Positions 7,695-16,651 of a DNA stretch of 64,000 nt are shown piece after piece. The stretch's first letter is position 1; each line of letters opens with the position of its first letter. This stretch comes from Legionella busanensis (GTDB lineage: Bacteria > Pseudomonadota > Gammaproteobacteria > Legionellales > Legionellaceae), in the NCBI RefSeq assembly GCF_900461525.1, contig NZ_UGOD01000001.1, forward strand, positions 3,350,912 through 3,414,911, given 5' to 3'. Position numbers and translations under genes: made by a program. Below the pieces are notes generated by a model that searched no databases, was not told the origin of the DNA, and saw nothing but the letters and a program-made list of their open reading frames with translations.

Positions 7695-8942
7695 TTAAGA
7701 AATAAAAACCTCGTATTTTACTAATTCTGATACTTCTGCCCCACATTGAGAATTTAAATAATAGGTAAATTTCCCGGATCTGCCTGGTAAAGTATTTTCT
7801 GTCCAAGTTAACGTTTTACCTTCCCACAGGGTTTGTTGCATCCAGTTTCTAACTTGATAGTTAGTAATATTGAGGCTTCCTTCTGGCTTTTGCCACTTCA
7901 AGGTTATACTCTTTTTATCTTTAGTATAACTAGCGGAAATATTAGCGGGAGGCTTGCATAAAGTAGGCGTAGCAACTTTATAGCTTTTAATACTTTGCAC
8001 AAACATACTAGCCGTTTTCATATGGGGATTAGGCGGTCCAGCATAAGGGCCACCAATGGCTAGATTAACTATTAAATAAAAGCCGCCCTCTTTATCATTA
8101 AAACCTCTACTTAAAGCATTAGCACCATCTGCTGGTAACGAATCAGTTTTTAAGGGCCCCCAAATTTTTTTATTATCATAATAACCTGTAATAATATAAC
8201 CACCTTTGATGCTTTGAGGATCTTTATTCCATTCAAAACCCCATTTATGAAAATCATTATACAATCGTTTAACTTCTTGCTTACGAATTAAACGATAACC
8301 TGGCCCTTTACAATCGCCGCCGTTACAGCTTGGATCTTTACCATTAAAATGTAAGGCAGCAGTCATTATGTCAAAGCTTGTATTCTTAGGGTAAGCTTCC
8401 ATGATGTCGATTTCGCCATTTGTTGGCCATTGTTTGTCATTAGTAGGTAAAAGCCAGATTGCCGGCCACAAACCACTATGATAGTTAACTGGATTCGTTC
8501 TTGCTTCACACAATCCATCATCACTGCTTTCACAGCGTGGTAACTTAGCGATTACTTCAAGATAGCCATGCGATAAAGTACTTGTATCCCAAACAGTTGA
8601 ATTTACCGTAGCATTATAAGGAGGCGCAGTAAGGTTGCGGCGTGTCATTATTTCACCCGCTTTCCAATAATTATCATTTATTTTGGTTGCTGATAATTTT
8701 AATTGGCCTGGTGCATTAATCTTATCAACGTAATAAGACACTAAGGATGAATCATAAACATTAATTTCGCCTGATTTCCTATGATCATAATTTGTAGCAG
8801 CATAGTAATTTAAGCCCTCTTTATTTTTATCGGTTAAAATATTTCTTACTAAACTGCACTGCTTGTTTTCATCAAAAGAACAAGGCGCTGCAAAGATATT
8901 CGTTGCTAACAAGATTGTAGTAGATGCTAAGATTCCCTTCAT
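7695..8942 (-). CDS. Secreted glycoside hydrolase family 16 (beta-glucanase-like) with C-terminal FN3-like domain
   Basis: A 415-aa protein. An N-terminal signal peptide (MKGILASTTILLATNIFAAP) predicts export. The GH16 jelly-roll domain covers about 50-310 and contains GLWPAIWLLP and the catalytic motif EIDIME at 177-182, where E177 is the expected nucleophile and E182 the acid/base. GH16 enzymes hydrolyse beta-1,3 or beta-1,3/1,4 glucans, among other polysaccharides. Residues about 325-413 look like a fibronectin type III domain (ANISASYTKDKKSITLKW). The gene stands alone, convergent with the channel gene. The exact polysaccharide cannot be deduced; possible targets include algal, fungal or amoebal glucans. 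Confidence 0.9.
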   Translation of the reverse strand: MKGILASTTILLATNIFAAPCSFDENKQCSLVRNILTDKNKEGLNYYAATNYDHRKSGEINVYDSSLVSYYVDKINAPGQLKLSATKINDNYWKAGEIMTRRNLTAPPYNATVNSTVWDTSTLSHGYLEVIAKLPRCESSDDGLCEARTNPVNYHSGLWPAIWLLPTNDKQWPTNGEIDIMEAYPKNTSFDIMTAALHFNGKDPSCNGGDCKGPGYRLIRKQEVKRLYNDFHKWGFEWNKDPQSIKGGYIITGYYDNKKIWGPLKTDSLPADGANALSRGFNDKEGGFYLIVNLAIGGPYAGPPNPHMKTASMFVQSIKSYKVATPTLCKPPANISASYTKDKKSITLKWQKPEGSLNITNYQVRNWMQQTLWEGKTLTWTENTLPGRSGKFTYYLNSQCGAEVSELVKYEVFIS

Positions 8943-9120
8943 TACAAACCTAACTTATCCGTTAAACTTTAAAATCACTATATTATATTTACTTCTAGAT
9001 GCGCAAATTTTATTTTAACTAACTAAATTACAAAGTAATCACAATATCAGGTAATTTAGAGACTGAGAATTAATTAGGTTTAGCTTCTTATCTATGCTTA
9101 AAATAATTGCGGGAAAAATC

Positions 9121-10176
9121 TTAATTTATTTCTACAGTTACGCCAGGCTTTATTAATTTACTAAGTTTTACTACATCCCAATTAGTTAGACGAATACAGC
9201 CATGACTTGTAGAACGTCCTATGGTTTCTGGCTCATTGGTACCATGAATTCCAATACCTTTTTTATTTAAACCTATCCATACCACACCTACCGGGCTGTT
9301 TGGCCCCGGTGGAAGATTGTGATAATTATTACTTTGCTTACCTTCTTTAAGCATCCTTTTATCGTATCTAAACCAGGGAAGGTATCTAATACTTTTAATC
9401 TTCCATTTTCCTTTAGGAGCAGGTAATTCTTGTGAGCCAGGCGTTATAGGAAAAAAAGCAATTACTTTATTATTTTCAAAAACCAAAAGCGTTTTTTTAC
9501 GTGTGTTTATTTTTATAATTCTTTTAGGCAAAGGTAAATGTTTAGAAACACCCGTTTGAGTGAGGCTTTCTATAAGAAAAGGGGTTACATTTGGGACTTT
9601 TACCTTATCAGCCGGTTTTAATTTTTTAAAATTCACTTGAGGATTAATTTCTTTTAAAAAATCAATGTCAGTATGAAAACGCTCTGCAATAAACTCCGCT
9701 AAAGTTTCATAAGGTAATGCTTTCTTCTTTGCCTGTTTTTTTATTTTTTCTGGAATAGAGCCTAAATAATTTTTATCGTCATCGTTTATAGTATAAAAAG
9801 TATATAGTTCAGTAAGAGACCTTGGTTGTGGTAATTTGTAACACTGAAGTATTGAATTAAATCCTGTACGTTTTGTAGTTGCTTCTTCTAAATTAAAATT
9901 ATCATTCACTAAGACTTGATTTTGGCGATAAACGGTATAGGGTAAAGGAAAATCCATTTCATTGTATAGAGGTTTAAGTTTAAATGATTCATGATATTTC
10001 AATGCTTGTTTTGTAAACTTGCCTCGGTGTCCATCAATTTTCCCTGTGCTAAAATTTTGCTCATCTAGTAAAATTTGCTGTTGTATAATTTTATCTCGAA
10101 AATTTTCTATATTTTTTGCATAAGTACTAAAGCAAAAGCAGAATAAAATCCCTACATAAACGATATATTTTTTCAT
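9121..10176 (-). CDS. L,D-transpeptidase (YkuD domain) with LysM-like region
   Basis: A peptidoglycan cross-linking or lipoprotein-anchoring enzyme acting in the periplasm. From ATG at 10176 the protein begins MKKYIVYVGILFCFCFSTYA, a signal peptide; an upstream in-frame start at 10206 would add ten residues before it and is less likely. After a peptidoglycan-binding-like N-terminal part there is a LysM-like segment (ETLAEFIAERFHTDIDFLKE ... VKVPNV). The YkuD catalytic domain follows, with the motif HGTNEP ... STSHGCIRLTNWD, in which C327 is the nucleophile (numbered from the chosen start). Length, 351 aa, is normal for the ErfK/YbiS type. No neighbour is functionally linked. Confidence 0.92.
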   Translation of the reverse strand: MKKYIVYVGILFCFCFSTYAKNIENFRDKIIQQQILLDEQNFSTGKIDGHRGKFTKQALKYHESFKLKPLYNEMDFPLPYTVYRQNQVLVNDNFNLEEATTKRTGFNSILQCYKLPQPRSLTELYTFYTINDDDKNYLGSIPEKIKKQAKKKALPYETLAEFIAERFHTDIDFLKEINPQVNFKKLKPADKVKVPNVTPFLIESLTQTGVSKHLPLPKRIIKINTRKKTLLVFENNKVIAFFPITPGSQELPAPKGKWKIKSIRYLPWFRYDKRMLKEGKQSNNYHNLPPGPNSPVGVVWIGLNKKGIGIHGTNEPETIGRSTSHGCIRLTNWDVVKLSKLIKPGVTVEIN

Positions 10177-10206
10177 AATTAAATATAACTGTTTAATTAT
10201 AAACAT

Positions 10207-10540
10207 AGCATATATAACTTAAATTTAATGCTAAATCTGTACAATTTTTAACCAAAAATTGATTCATTATAATTTTTATTACAAAAAAATCTCTGCTTTT
10301 GGAATTAAGGCAAACATAATGAATTGCAATAAACCTTTATAATCAAATATTAAACCTTAATTGGCTATACTTGCTAGATAAGATTTTAATTCCTTTACTA
10401 TAGTCTTGACATGAATGTCACAATAATGTTAACTTAAATAGTCACAATTAAATATATAAAAAATTGGACAAGACTATCACCATAAAATTGACTAAAATTT
10501 CCTATAAAAAGGACTGGTCTATATAACATAAGGAGTGACT
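10207..10540. promoter_or_regulatory. Divergent intergenic region; possible promoter for BON gene
   Basis: AT-rich spacer between the divergent L,D-transpeptidase and BON genes. TTGACA at 10406-10411 followed after 17 bases by TAACTT (10429-10434) is a possible sigma-70 promoter reading toward the BON gene; the -10 is weak. No other structure was recognised. Confidence 0.35.
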
Positions 10541-11095
10541 ATGTTTAAACGAAGTTTATTATGTGGCGTTTTTGCTCTAACAACTATTTCTCCCTTAGCT
10601 GTTGAAGCGGCTGTTCATGGTCATAGTAATGTGACTCAAAATGTCATTACTGATACTGCAATTACAGCGAAAGTCAAAGCACTTTATGCGAAATCACATT
10701 TAGTTCCTGGCACAAAAATTTCAGTAAAAACAAAAAATCAACAAGTTATTCTAACAGGTAAATTAGAAAGTGATTTGCAATATGAGCGTGCACTTGCCTT
10801 AGCAGAATCAGTAGAAGGCGTTAAAAGTGTTAATGCTGATCACTTGTCTATAACTAATAGTAAAGCACCTTTAACTGACACGATGCTTACTGCAAAAGTA
10901 AAAGGTGTTATTTTAAAAGAAAAATTATTTGGTAAAAAAGCTGTCGAGTATTGGCCAATTAAAGTTGAAACAAAAAATAGAATAGTTTATTTAACTGGTG
11001 AGGTAGATAACGATAGAGAGCGAGCCAATATCACTAGTTTAGCAAAAAACATACGTGGTGTAAGAGCAGTTCATTCAGCAATTGCTGTGAGGTAA
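10541..11095 (+). CDS. Periplasmic protein with two BON domains (OsmY-like)
   Basis: 184 aa from ATG at 10541, chosen because AAGGAG ends five bases upstream; an in-frame GTG two codons earlier overlaps that site. The signal peptide is MFKRSLLCGVFALTTISPLA followed by VEAA. Two BON domains follow: about 35-100 (ITAKVKALYAKSHLVPG ... VILTGKLESD ... GVKSVNADHL) and about 105-182 (LTAKVKGVILKE ... VYLTGEVDNDRERA ... GVRAVHSAI). BON domains bind phospholipid membranes; OsmY-type proteins are periplasmic and stress or osmotically induced. A palindromic repeat begins four bases after the stop. Confidence 0.92.
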   Translation: MFKRSLLCGVFALTTISPLAVEAAVHGHSNVTQNVITDTAITAKVKALYAKSHLVPGTKISVKTKNQQVILTGKLESDLQYERALALAESVEGVKSVNADHLSITNSKAPLTDTMLTAKVKGVILKEKLFGKKAVEYWPIKVETKNRIVYLTGEVDNDRERANITSLAKNIRGVRAVHSAIAVR

Positions 11096-11099
11096 TTAA

Positions 11100-11170
11100 G
11101 GTGAGTTTGACATAAATTGATGATTTTTTTATGTCGAACTCCACCCTATAAAATGCGCAGCCTTTGTACA
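11100..11170 (+). repeat. Palindromic repeat family A, degenerate copy
   Basis: GGTGAGTTTGACATAAA (11100-11116) pairs with TTTATGTCGAACTCCACC (11129-11146); the following CTATAAAATGCGCAGCCTTTGTAC resembles the second half of the better copies at 15003 and 50905. It starts four bases after the BON stop and may serve as its transcript-end hairpin. Confidence 0.65.
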
Positions 11171-11234
11171 TGCTTCAAGAAAAAGAATAACTTATTTTAA
11201 ATCATTTATTTGTAACTACTGTAAGGAGATTACA

Positions 11235-11615
11235 ATGAATACCAACCATATTGTAAATGCTAATGATGTAATCGGAGTTAAAGTTGAGAATATTCAAGGT
11301 GATAATCTCGGTAAAATTGAAGCCTTGATGCTTGATAAATTAAGTGGAAAAGTAAGCTATGTTGTACTAAGTTATGGCGGCTTTTTAGGGTTAGGTAATA
11401 AACTATTTGCAATGCCTTGGAGCATTTTCTCTTACAACAAAGATCGCGATTGCTTTCAAATCCCTTTAAACGAAGAACAATTAAAAAACTCGCCTGGCTT
11501 CGATAAAGATAATTGGCCAAATATGTCAGATAAAATGTGGAGTGATTCTATTGCACGTTACTATGACACTGCCATTTCTAGTCGAGATGATCGCTCAAGT
11601 TCAGGGCAATTTTAA
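11235..11615 (+). CDS. PRC-barrel domain protein
   Basis: A 126-aa cytoplasmic protein. Residues about 8-80 form a PRC-barrel: VIGVKVENIQGDNLGKIEAL, then GKVSYVVLSYGGFLGLGNKLFAMPW. The tail ends NWPNMSDKMWSDSIARYY, as in many stand-alone stress-associated PRC-barrel proteins. PRC-barrels bind other proteins or RNA; the role of these small members is unknown. The start has a strong AAGGAG seven bases upstream. It lies 140 bases after the BON gene with a repeat between, so it is probably transcribed separately. Confidence 0.9.
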   Translation: MNTNHIVNANDVIGVKVENIQGDNLGKIEALMLDKLSGKVSYVVLSYGGFLGLGNKLFAMPWSIFSYNKDRDCFQIPLNEEQLKNSPGFDKDNWPNMSDKMWSDSIARYYDTAISSRDDRSSSGQF

Positions 11616-11664
11616 TTAACTTTAGTGCAGTAACTTAAGTTACTGTACTATTTTCTTTTATTAG

Positions 11665-11804
11665 ACCACGTGCATAACCTGTTTATTTTGTGTGAGTGCT
11701 AGGCGCAAGGATTTTGAGGAGCGGAGTTTACATGGCGTAAATGAGTACCGGAGAAACCCTTGCAAAACAGCAATCCCGCAAAATAAACAGGTTACGCAAG
11801 TGGT
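11665..11804. repeat. MITE-like inverted repeat element, family C
   Basis: A 140-bp element with 26-bp terminal inverted repeats. The left arm 11665-11690 begins ACCACGTGCATAACCTG and the right arm 11779-11804 is its reverse complement with two mismatches. The interior contains GCTAGGCGCAAGG and GAGGAGCGGAGTTTACAT, which I recall as motifs of dispersed repeats in Legionella genomes. It has no coding capacity. It sits between the PRC-barrel gene and the zinc-ribbon gene and fills most of that gap. Confidence 0.75.
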
Positions 11805-11807
11805 TTA

Positions 11808-11975
11808 TTAACTTTTATGCATCATTTGTTGATGCGCGCACTCTTCACATAAATCATTAATATCTTCAATGGTATCATCTCCTTGAGGCAATACCTCTTG
11901 AATTGGCTCTAAATTATCCATATCTTCAATTTCGATTTTTGCGCCACATTTCTTACAAATTTTCATTGTCGACAT
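11808..11975 (-). CDS. Small zinc-ribbon protein (55 aa)
   Basis: A 55-aa protein read from ATG at 11975, with AGGA about nine bases upstream, to TAA at 11808-11810. It has two Cys-x-x-Cys knuckles: CKKC at residues 7-10 and CEEC at 45-48, separated by an acidic linker containing EIEDMDNLEPIQEVLPQGDD. This is the pattern of a rubredoxin- or zinc-ribbon-type metal site. It has no homologue I can name. The acidic composition suggests a protein-binding rather than DNA-binding role. It is flanked by a repeat element on its 3' side and diverges from endonuclease V. Confidence 0.72.
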   Translation of the reverse strand: MSTMKICKKCGAKIEIEDMDNLEPIQEVLPQGDDTIEDINDLCEECAHQQMMHKS

Positions 11976-12145
11976 AATTTTATCCTATTTTTATAATAAT
12001 TAACTTGAAAATCAAAGAACTTAGATTTAATACAATAGATTGCTTAGTAGCTAGTACTATTAATAAATGTTAAATTGTTTATATCTTCATTGAAAAAATA
12101 CTTTTATTTAATTTTAGGTGCTATTAATAAAAAGTCTCAAGTCTT

Positions 12146-12841
12146 ATGAATTTAAAAAACCCCGAAAATCTAGTAATTGATAATGAATTTAATGTGCCAC
12201 AAGCCATTATTTATCAAAAACAGTGGTCTAAAAAGATTGAAATAAAACCGATATCAGAAATAATAAATTATGTGGTAGGTATTGATATAGGTTATGATTA
12301 TCCAAGCAATCAAGCGTTTACTGTCGCCGTTCTTTTGGATGCAAAAACATTACAGCCTATTGAAGTAACTAAAGCCATTACCCCGATTGAGATCCCTTAT
12401 AAGCCTGGTTTCTTATCTTTTCGCGAAGTTCCTGCTTTATGTCAAGCATTAGATCAATTAAGGATTAAACCTGATTTAATTGTTTGTGATGGACAAGGAA
12501 TAGCACATCCTCGTCGATTTGGGTTAGCTTGTCATATTGGGTTAGCCTATGATATACCAACTATTGGCTGTGGCAAAAGTAAGCTGTATGGCTATGCGAA
12601 AGAACCAAGTAATAAACCAGGTGATTACTCTGAGCTTCATGATAGGCAGAGTAATATTATTGGCGCTGTATTACGTAACAAATTAAATGTTAAACCGCTT
12701 TACATTTCCGTGGGACATAAAGCAGATCTTACAAGTGCATTAGCTTGGATCTTAAAACTTACAAAAGGTTATCGCTTGCCTGAGCCGACCCGGTTAGCTG
12801 ACAAGCTTGCTCATGAACATAAATTAGCTAGCCTTGCCTAA
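12146..12841 (+). CDS. nfi: Endonuclease V (deoxyinosine 3' endonuclease)
   Basis: A DNA-repair nuclease cutting at the second phosphodiester 3' of deoxyinosine. The 231-aa chain has the family core: VGIDIGYD with D47, GFLSFREVPAL with E94, and VCDGQGIAHPRRFGLACHIG with D115. The spacing of the metal-binding acidic residues matches Thermotoga EndoV closely. IGCGKSKLYG follows, as usual. No ribosome binding site is evident before the ATG. It lies 51 bases before the catalase gene and may share its transcript. Confidence 0.95.
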   Translation: MNLKNPENLVIDNEFNVPQAIIYQKQWSKKIEIKPISEIINYVVGIDIGYDYPSNQAFTVAVLLDAKTLQPIEVTKAITPIEIPYKPGFLSFREVPALCQALDQLRIKPDLIVCDGQGIAHPRRFGLACHIGLAYDIPTIGCGKSKLYGYAKEPSNKPGDYSELHDRQSNIIGAVLRNKLNVKPLYISVGHKADLTSALAWILKLTKGYRLPEPTRLADKLAHEHKLASLA

Positions 12842-12892
12842 AAGATAAACTAATTAATTTAAATTTGTTGTATTTTAAATAGGGATATTGAT

Positions 12893-15001
12893 ATGAATGA
12901 TAATAAAAAAGACTCAGATTTAACTCATTTAAAAGAGCTACAGATAGGCGAGCAAAAGCTTTATGGTGGAAAAGGTGGGGATTTACATCAGCTCGCGGAT
13001 ACTAATGCTGCAACCCTCACTACTCAGCAAGGTATCCCTATTGCAGATGATCATAATTCGCTAAAAATTGGACCACGTGGCTCGACCTTATTAGAAGACT
13101 TTATTTTACGGGAAAAGCTCTTCCATTTTGATCATGAACGGATACCTGAACGAGTTGTCCATGCCCGTGGGTTTGGTGTTCACGGTTACTTTGAAAATTA
13201 TGAATCTTTAAGTGATGTTACCAGAGCCCACCTTTTTCAAAAAAAGGGGGAAAAAACGCCTGCTTTTGTACGCTTCTCTACGGTAGCTGGCAATAAAGGA
13301 TCACCCGATTTAGCACGTGATGTGCGAGGTTTTGCTGTTAAACTATATACGCAAGAAGGTAACTGGGATATCGTTGGTAACAATATTCCTGTCTTTTTTA
13401 TCCAAGATGCTATTAAGTTCCCTGATGTTGTTCACGCAGCTAAAGACGAGCCTGATCGAGGTTTCCCACAAGCTCAAACAGCCCATGATAATTTTTGGGA
13501 TTTTATCTCGTTAACGCCAGAATCAATGCATATGGTTATGTGGATTATGTCTGATCGTACTATTCCACGTTCTTTCCGCTTTATGGAAGGGTTTGGTGTT
13601 CATACCTTCCGTTTAGTTAATCAGGAAGGTAAGTCTACTTTTGTAAAATTTCATTGGAAACCCAAGCTAGGCATGCAATCTGTCACCTGGGATGAAGCGG
13701 TTAAAATTAATGGCGCTGATCCTGATTTTCATCGACGCGATTTATGGAATGCTATTCAAACAGGTAGTTTTCCCGAATGGGAGCTTGGTATGCAGTTGTT
13801 TGATGAGAGTTTTTGTGACCGCTTTCCTTTCGACGTGTTAGATGCAACTAAAATTATCCCTGAAGAAGAAATTCCTATTAGACCTGTTGGACGATTAGTT
13901 TTAGATCGTTGCGTAGATAATTTTTTTGCTGAAACTGAGCAAGTTGCTTTTTGTACGCAAAATATTGTTCCTGGGATTGATTTTACTGATGATCCTTTAT
14001 TACAAGGCCGTAATTTTTCTTATCTTGATACCCAATTAAAACGTTTAGGTAGTCCTAACTTTACCCATTTACCTATTAATGCACCTAAATGCCCATTTGC
14101 GCATTTCCAGCAAGATGGCCATATGGCATTTATTAATCCTAAGGGGCGAGCAAATTATAATCCTAATTCTTGGGGAGTAGGTCCACGCGAAAACCGACAA
14201 AATGGCTTTAGCAGTTATCCCAACCATGAAGAAGGACCTAAATTAAGAGTACGCCCGGAAAAATTTGCTGATCATTACAGTCAAGCACGCCAATTTTATT
14301 TAAGTCAGACAGCTATCGAGCAACAACATTTAAGTGATGCACTTATTTTTGAGCTCAGTAAAGTTGAAACAGCTGAAATTCGAGAGCGTATGGTTGCCCA
14401 TCTGCTGAATATTGATCAAAACCTAGCTCATACCGTAGCAAAAGGCTTAGGTATTATGCAATTACCTACCCCAGCTCCTGCTGCTAAACCCACCCTACAA
14501 AATTTACCAATTTCGGATAAATTAAGTATTTTAAAAAATACCCCTAATAGTTTCGCTGGTCGGACAGTAGGTATTTTATTATCAGATGGTGCTAATGCCA
14601 GTCTTTATAATAAGCTAGTTAAAGAAATAGAGGCTGAGGGCGCATTATCTTTTGTTATCGCGCCTCACATTTCGGGCGCAACCTTAAGTGATAATAGTAA
14701 AGTTAAAGTGAATGAAAAAATTGGTGGCGGTCCTTCTTTCTTATATGATGCTGTCGTCCTTTTAATTGCCGAGCCAGCCACAACGGAGTTCCTGAAGTTA
14801 CCTAAAGTACAAGAATTTATCAATGATGCTTATCTTCATTATAAATTTATAGGTTATGAGCAACACTTACAACCTCTATTAACTCAAATAGGCTCTATCA
14901 CCCATTTAGATGATGGCTTTATTAAATTAATAGATGAAAGCACCATACCGCAATTTCTTAAAACTTGTCGAAAGCTAAGATATTGGGCACGTACTATTTA
15001 A
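12893..15001 (+). CDS. katE: Large-subunit monofunctional catalase (HPII type)
   Basis: A heme catalase decomposing hydrogen peroxide. The 702-aa length and the extra C-terminal flavodoxin/DJ-1-like domain (about 550-700, starting [20 protein letters not shown]) place it in the large-subunit KatE clade. Visible catalytic features are [12 protein letters not shown] with the distal His at 90, [15 protein letters not shown] with the catalytic Asn, and [14 protein letters not shown] with the proximal heme-ligand Tyr. The start ATG has AGGGAT six bases upstream. A family A palindromic repeat begins directly after the stop and may terminate the transcript. Stand-alone KatE with no regulator nearby. 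Confidence 0.96.
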   Translation: MNDNKKDSDLTHLKELQIGEQKLYGGKGGDLHQLADTNAATLTTQQGIPIADDHNSLKIGPRGSTLLEDFILREKLFHFDHERIPERVVHARGFGVHGYFENYESLSDVTRAHLFQKKGEKTPAFVRFSTVAGNKGSPDLARDVRGFAVKLYTQEGNWDIVGNNIPVFFIQDAIKFPDVVHAAKDEPDRGFPQAQTAHDNFWDFISLTPESMHMVMWIMSDRTIPRSFRFMEGFGVHTFRLVNQEGKSTFVKFHWKPKLGMQSVTWDEAVKINGADPDFHRRDLWNAIQTGSFPEWELGMQLFDESFCDRFPFDVLDATKIIPEEEIPIRPVGRLVLDRCVDNFFAETEQVAFCTQNIVPGIDFTDDPLLQGRNFSYLDTQLKRLGSPNFTHLPINAPKCPFAHFQQDGHMAFINPKGRANYNPNSWGVGPRENRQNGFSSYPNHEEGPKLRVRPEKFADHYSQARQFYLSQTAIEQQHLSDALIFELSKVETAEIRERMVAHLLNIDQNLAHTVAKGLGIMQLPTPAPAAKPTLQNLPISDKLSILKNTPNSFAGRTVGILLSDGANASLYNKLVKEIEAEGALSFVIAPHISGATLSDNSKVKVNEKIGGGPSFLYDAVVLLIAEPATTEFLKLPKVQEFINDAYLHYKFIGYEQHLQPLLTQIGSITHLDDGFIKLIDESTIPQFLKTCRKLRYWARTI

Positions 15002-15002
15002 T

Positions 15003-15089
15003 GTGAGTTCGACATGAAAGAGACAAAGGCTCTTTCATGTCGCTAAACGAACGTTATCCCGTAAAATGCAAAGCAGTTATACGGGATAT
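15003..15089 (+). repeat. Palindromic repeat family A, full copy; possible terminator of katE
   Basis: Two consecutive hairpins. The first is CGACATGAAAGAG (15010-15022) with the perfect complement CTCTTTCATGTCG (15030-15042). A conserved linker CTAAACGAACGTT follows. The second hairpin is ATCCCGTAAAATGC with GCAGTTATACGGGAT, ending near 15089. It abuts the katE stop codon. The same sequence recurs inverted at 33595-33682 and in the same orientation at 50905-50993. Confidence 0.85.
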
Positions 15090-15114
15090 TAAATATAAAT
15101 AATTAATCCTCCTA

Positions 15115-15146
15115 CTGAATCTAATCTATATATAGATTAGATTCAG
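15115..15146. repeat. Perfect 32-bp palindrome
   Basis: CTGAATCTAATCTATA (15115-15130) is followed immediately by its exact reverse complement (15131-15146) with no spacer. It lies 211 bases before the alcohol dehydrogenase start. It could be a cruciform, a dimeric regulator site or a hairpin; there is no T-tract. The rest of the 355-bp gap between katE and the dehydrogenase shows nothing else beyond the family A repeat. Confidence 0.75.
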
Positions 15147-15356
15147 TCAACTTTATTTACATTTAGGATATTTTATTATCAGCCTACTTCTAGACTATAC
15201 TAATTAAGAAATGCCTTTCAATGTATTTAGATATAAGGCCGATGTTCTAGAACATTGCCTACTGAATTTTAGCCAATTTAGTATAAAACTTAGTGGGGCA
15301 TTAGATTAACTCATAAATAATATTCAATTGATAAATACTTTTAAAAGGAATTAATT

Positions 15357-16538
15357 ATGAAAGCACTGTGTTGGCATGGAAAGCACGATGTAAGGGTTGA
15401 TTCTGTTGATGATCCTAGAATACTTCATGATCGAGACGCTATTGTTCGAATTACAGCAAGCGCAATCTGTGGATCTGATTTACATCTTTACAATGGGATT
15501 GTTCCGACTATGGAGTCAGGTGACATCTTAGGTCATGAATTTATGGGAGAAGTTGTTGAAGTCGGACGCGGTAATACTAAGTTAAAGGTTGGTGACCGTG
15601 TTGTTGTGCCTTTTACAATTTCCTGTGGTGAATGCTTTTTTTGTAAAAAAAGTTTATTTTCCTTATGCGAAAATTCAAATCCTAATGCTGAAATTGCTAA
15701 AGAGAGAATGGGACATTCACCTGCAGGGATATATGGTTATTCACATATGTTAGGTGGATTTTCTGGCGGGCAAGCTGAGTTTGCACGCGTACCTTATGCA
15801 GATGTGGGTCCAATTGTTATTCCAGATGGCTATAGTGATGAACAGGTTTTATTTTTATCAGATATTTTCCCTACTGGGTATATGGCTGCTGAAAATTGTA
15901 ATATTCAACCGGGAGATACCATTGCTATATGGGGTTGTGGACCTGTAGGGCAATTTGCAATTCAGAGTGCTTGGATGCTAGGAGCCGGCCGTGTTATTGC
16001 TATTGACTGTGTTCCTGAACGCTTAAGATTAGCCGAAACGTGGGGGAAAGCAGAAACCATTAATTTTGAAGAAAAAGATGTTTATGAGGAATTAATGTCT
16101 ATGACCAAAGGCTTAGGACCGGATGCATGTATTGATGCAGTTGGTACAGAAGCCCATGCAGGACCTAAGTTCGATGCTATGATTGATAAAGCAAAACAGG
16201 TTTTACATTTAACCTCAGATAGGCCACGCTGTCTTCGAGAGACCATTATGTGTTGTCGAAAAGGTGGTACTATTTCTATTCCAGGCGTTTATGTTGGCTT
16301 TGCCGATAATATTCCCTTTGGGGCGGCTATGAATAAAGGCTTAACCTTTAAGATGGGGCAAACGCACGTACAACGTTACTTACCTTTACTGTTATCAAAA
16401 ATTATGGATGGTAAAATTGATACAACGAAAGTTATTTCCCATCGTATAACGCTTGACGAAGCACCAACTGCTTATGAAAAATTTTGTGAAAAAGAAGACA
16501 ATTGTATCAAAGTTGTCATGACACCTAATTATCATTAA
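15357..16538 (+). CDS. Zinc-dependent alcohol dehydrogenase (MDR family, formaldehyde-dehydrogenase-like)
   Basis: A 393-aa medium-chain dehydrogenase. The N-terminal GroES-like domain has [11 protein letters not shown] with a catalytic-zinc Cys, [12 protein letters not shown] with the zinc His/Glu, and the structural zinc lobe [15 protein letters not shown]. The Rossmann domain carries [15 protein letters not shown] and AGRVIAID, ending in an acidic residue that favours NAD. The inserted stretch around 115-145 ([20 protein letters not shown]) is typical of the glutathione-independent formaldehyde dehydrogenase-like subgroup. The true substrate is unknown. Strong ribosome binding site AAAGGA before ATG. 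A hairpin follows the stop. Confidence 0.9.
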   Translation: MKALCWHGKHDVRVDSVDDPRILHDRDAIVRITASAICGSDLHLYNGIVPTMESGDILGHEFMGEVVEVGRGNTKLKVGDRVVVPFTISCGECFFCKKSLFSLCENSNPNAEIAKERMGHSPAGIYGYSHMLGGFSGGQAEFARVPYADVGPIVIPDGYSDEQVLFLSDIFPTGYMAAENCNIQPGDTIAIWGCGPVGQFAIQSAWMLGAGRVIAIDCVPERLRLAETWGKAETINFEEKDVYEELMSMTKGLGPDACIDAVGTEAHAGPKFDAMIDKAKQVLHLTSDRPRCLRETIMCCRKGGTISIPGVYVGFADNIPFGAAMNKGLTFKMGQTHVQRYLPLLLSKIMDGKIDTTKVISHRITLDEAPTAYEKFCEKEDNCIKVVMTPNYH

Positions 16539-16545
16539 TATAAAT

Positions 16546-16579
16546 AATCTGCCCTTTATTTATAGATAAAGGGTAGATT
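16546..16579 (+). terminator. Hairpin terminator after alcohol dehydrogenase
   Basis: AATCTGCCCTTTAT (16546-16559) pairs with ATAAAGGGTAGATT (16566-16579), a 14-bp stem with one G-U pair and a 6-nt loop, eight bases after the stop. Only a short T stretch follows. Confidence 0.6.
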
Positions 16580-16651
16580 TAAATGCAGCTCTTTAATCCC
16601 CCATGAGGCCAGGTTATACTTTCATAATTAAATTATAAGTTAATTAGCTTA

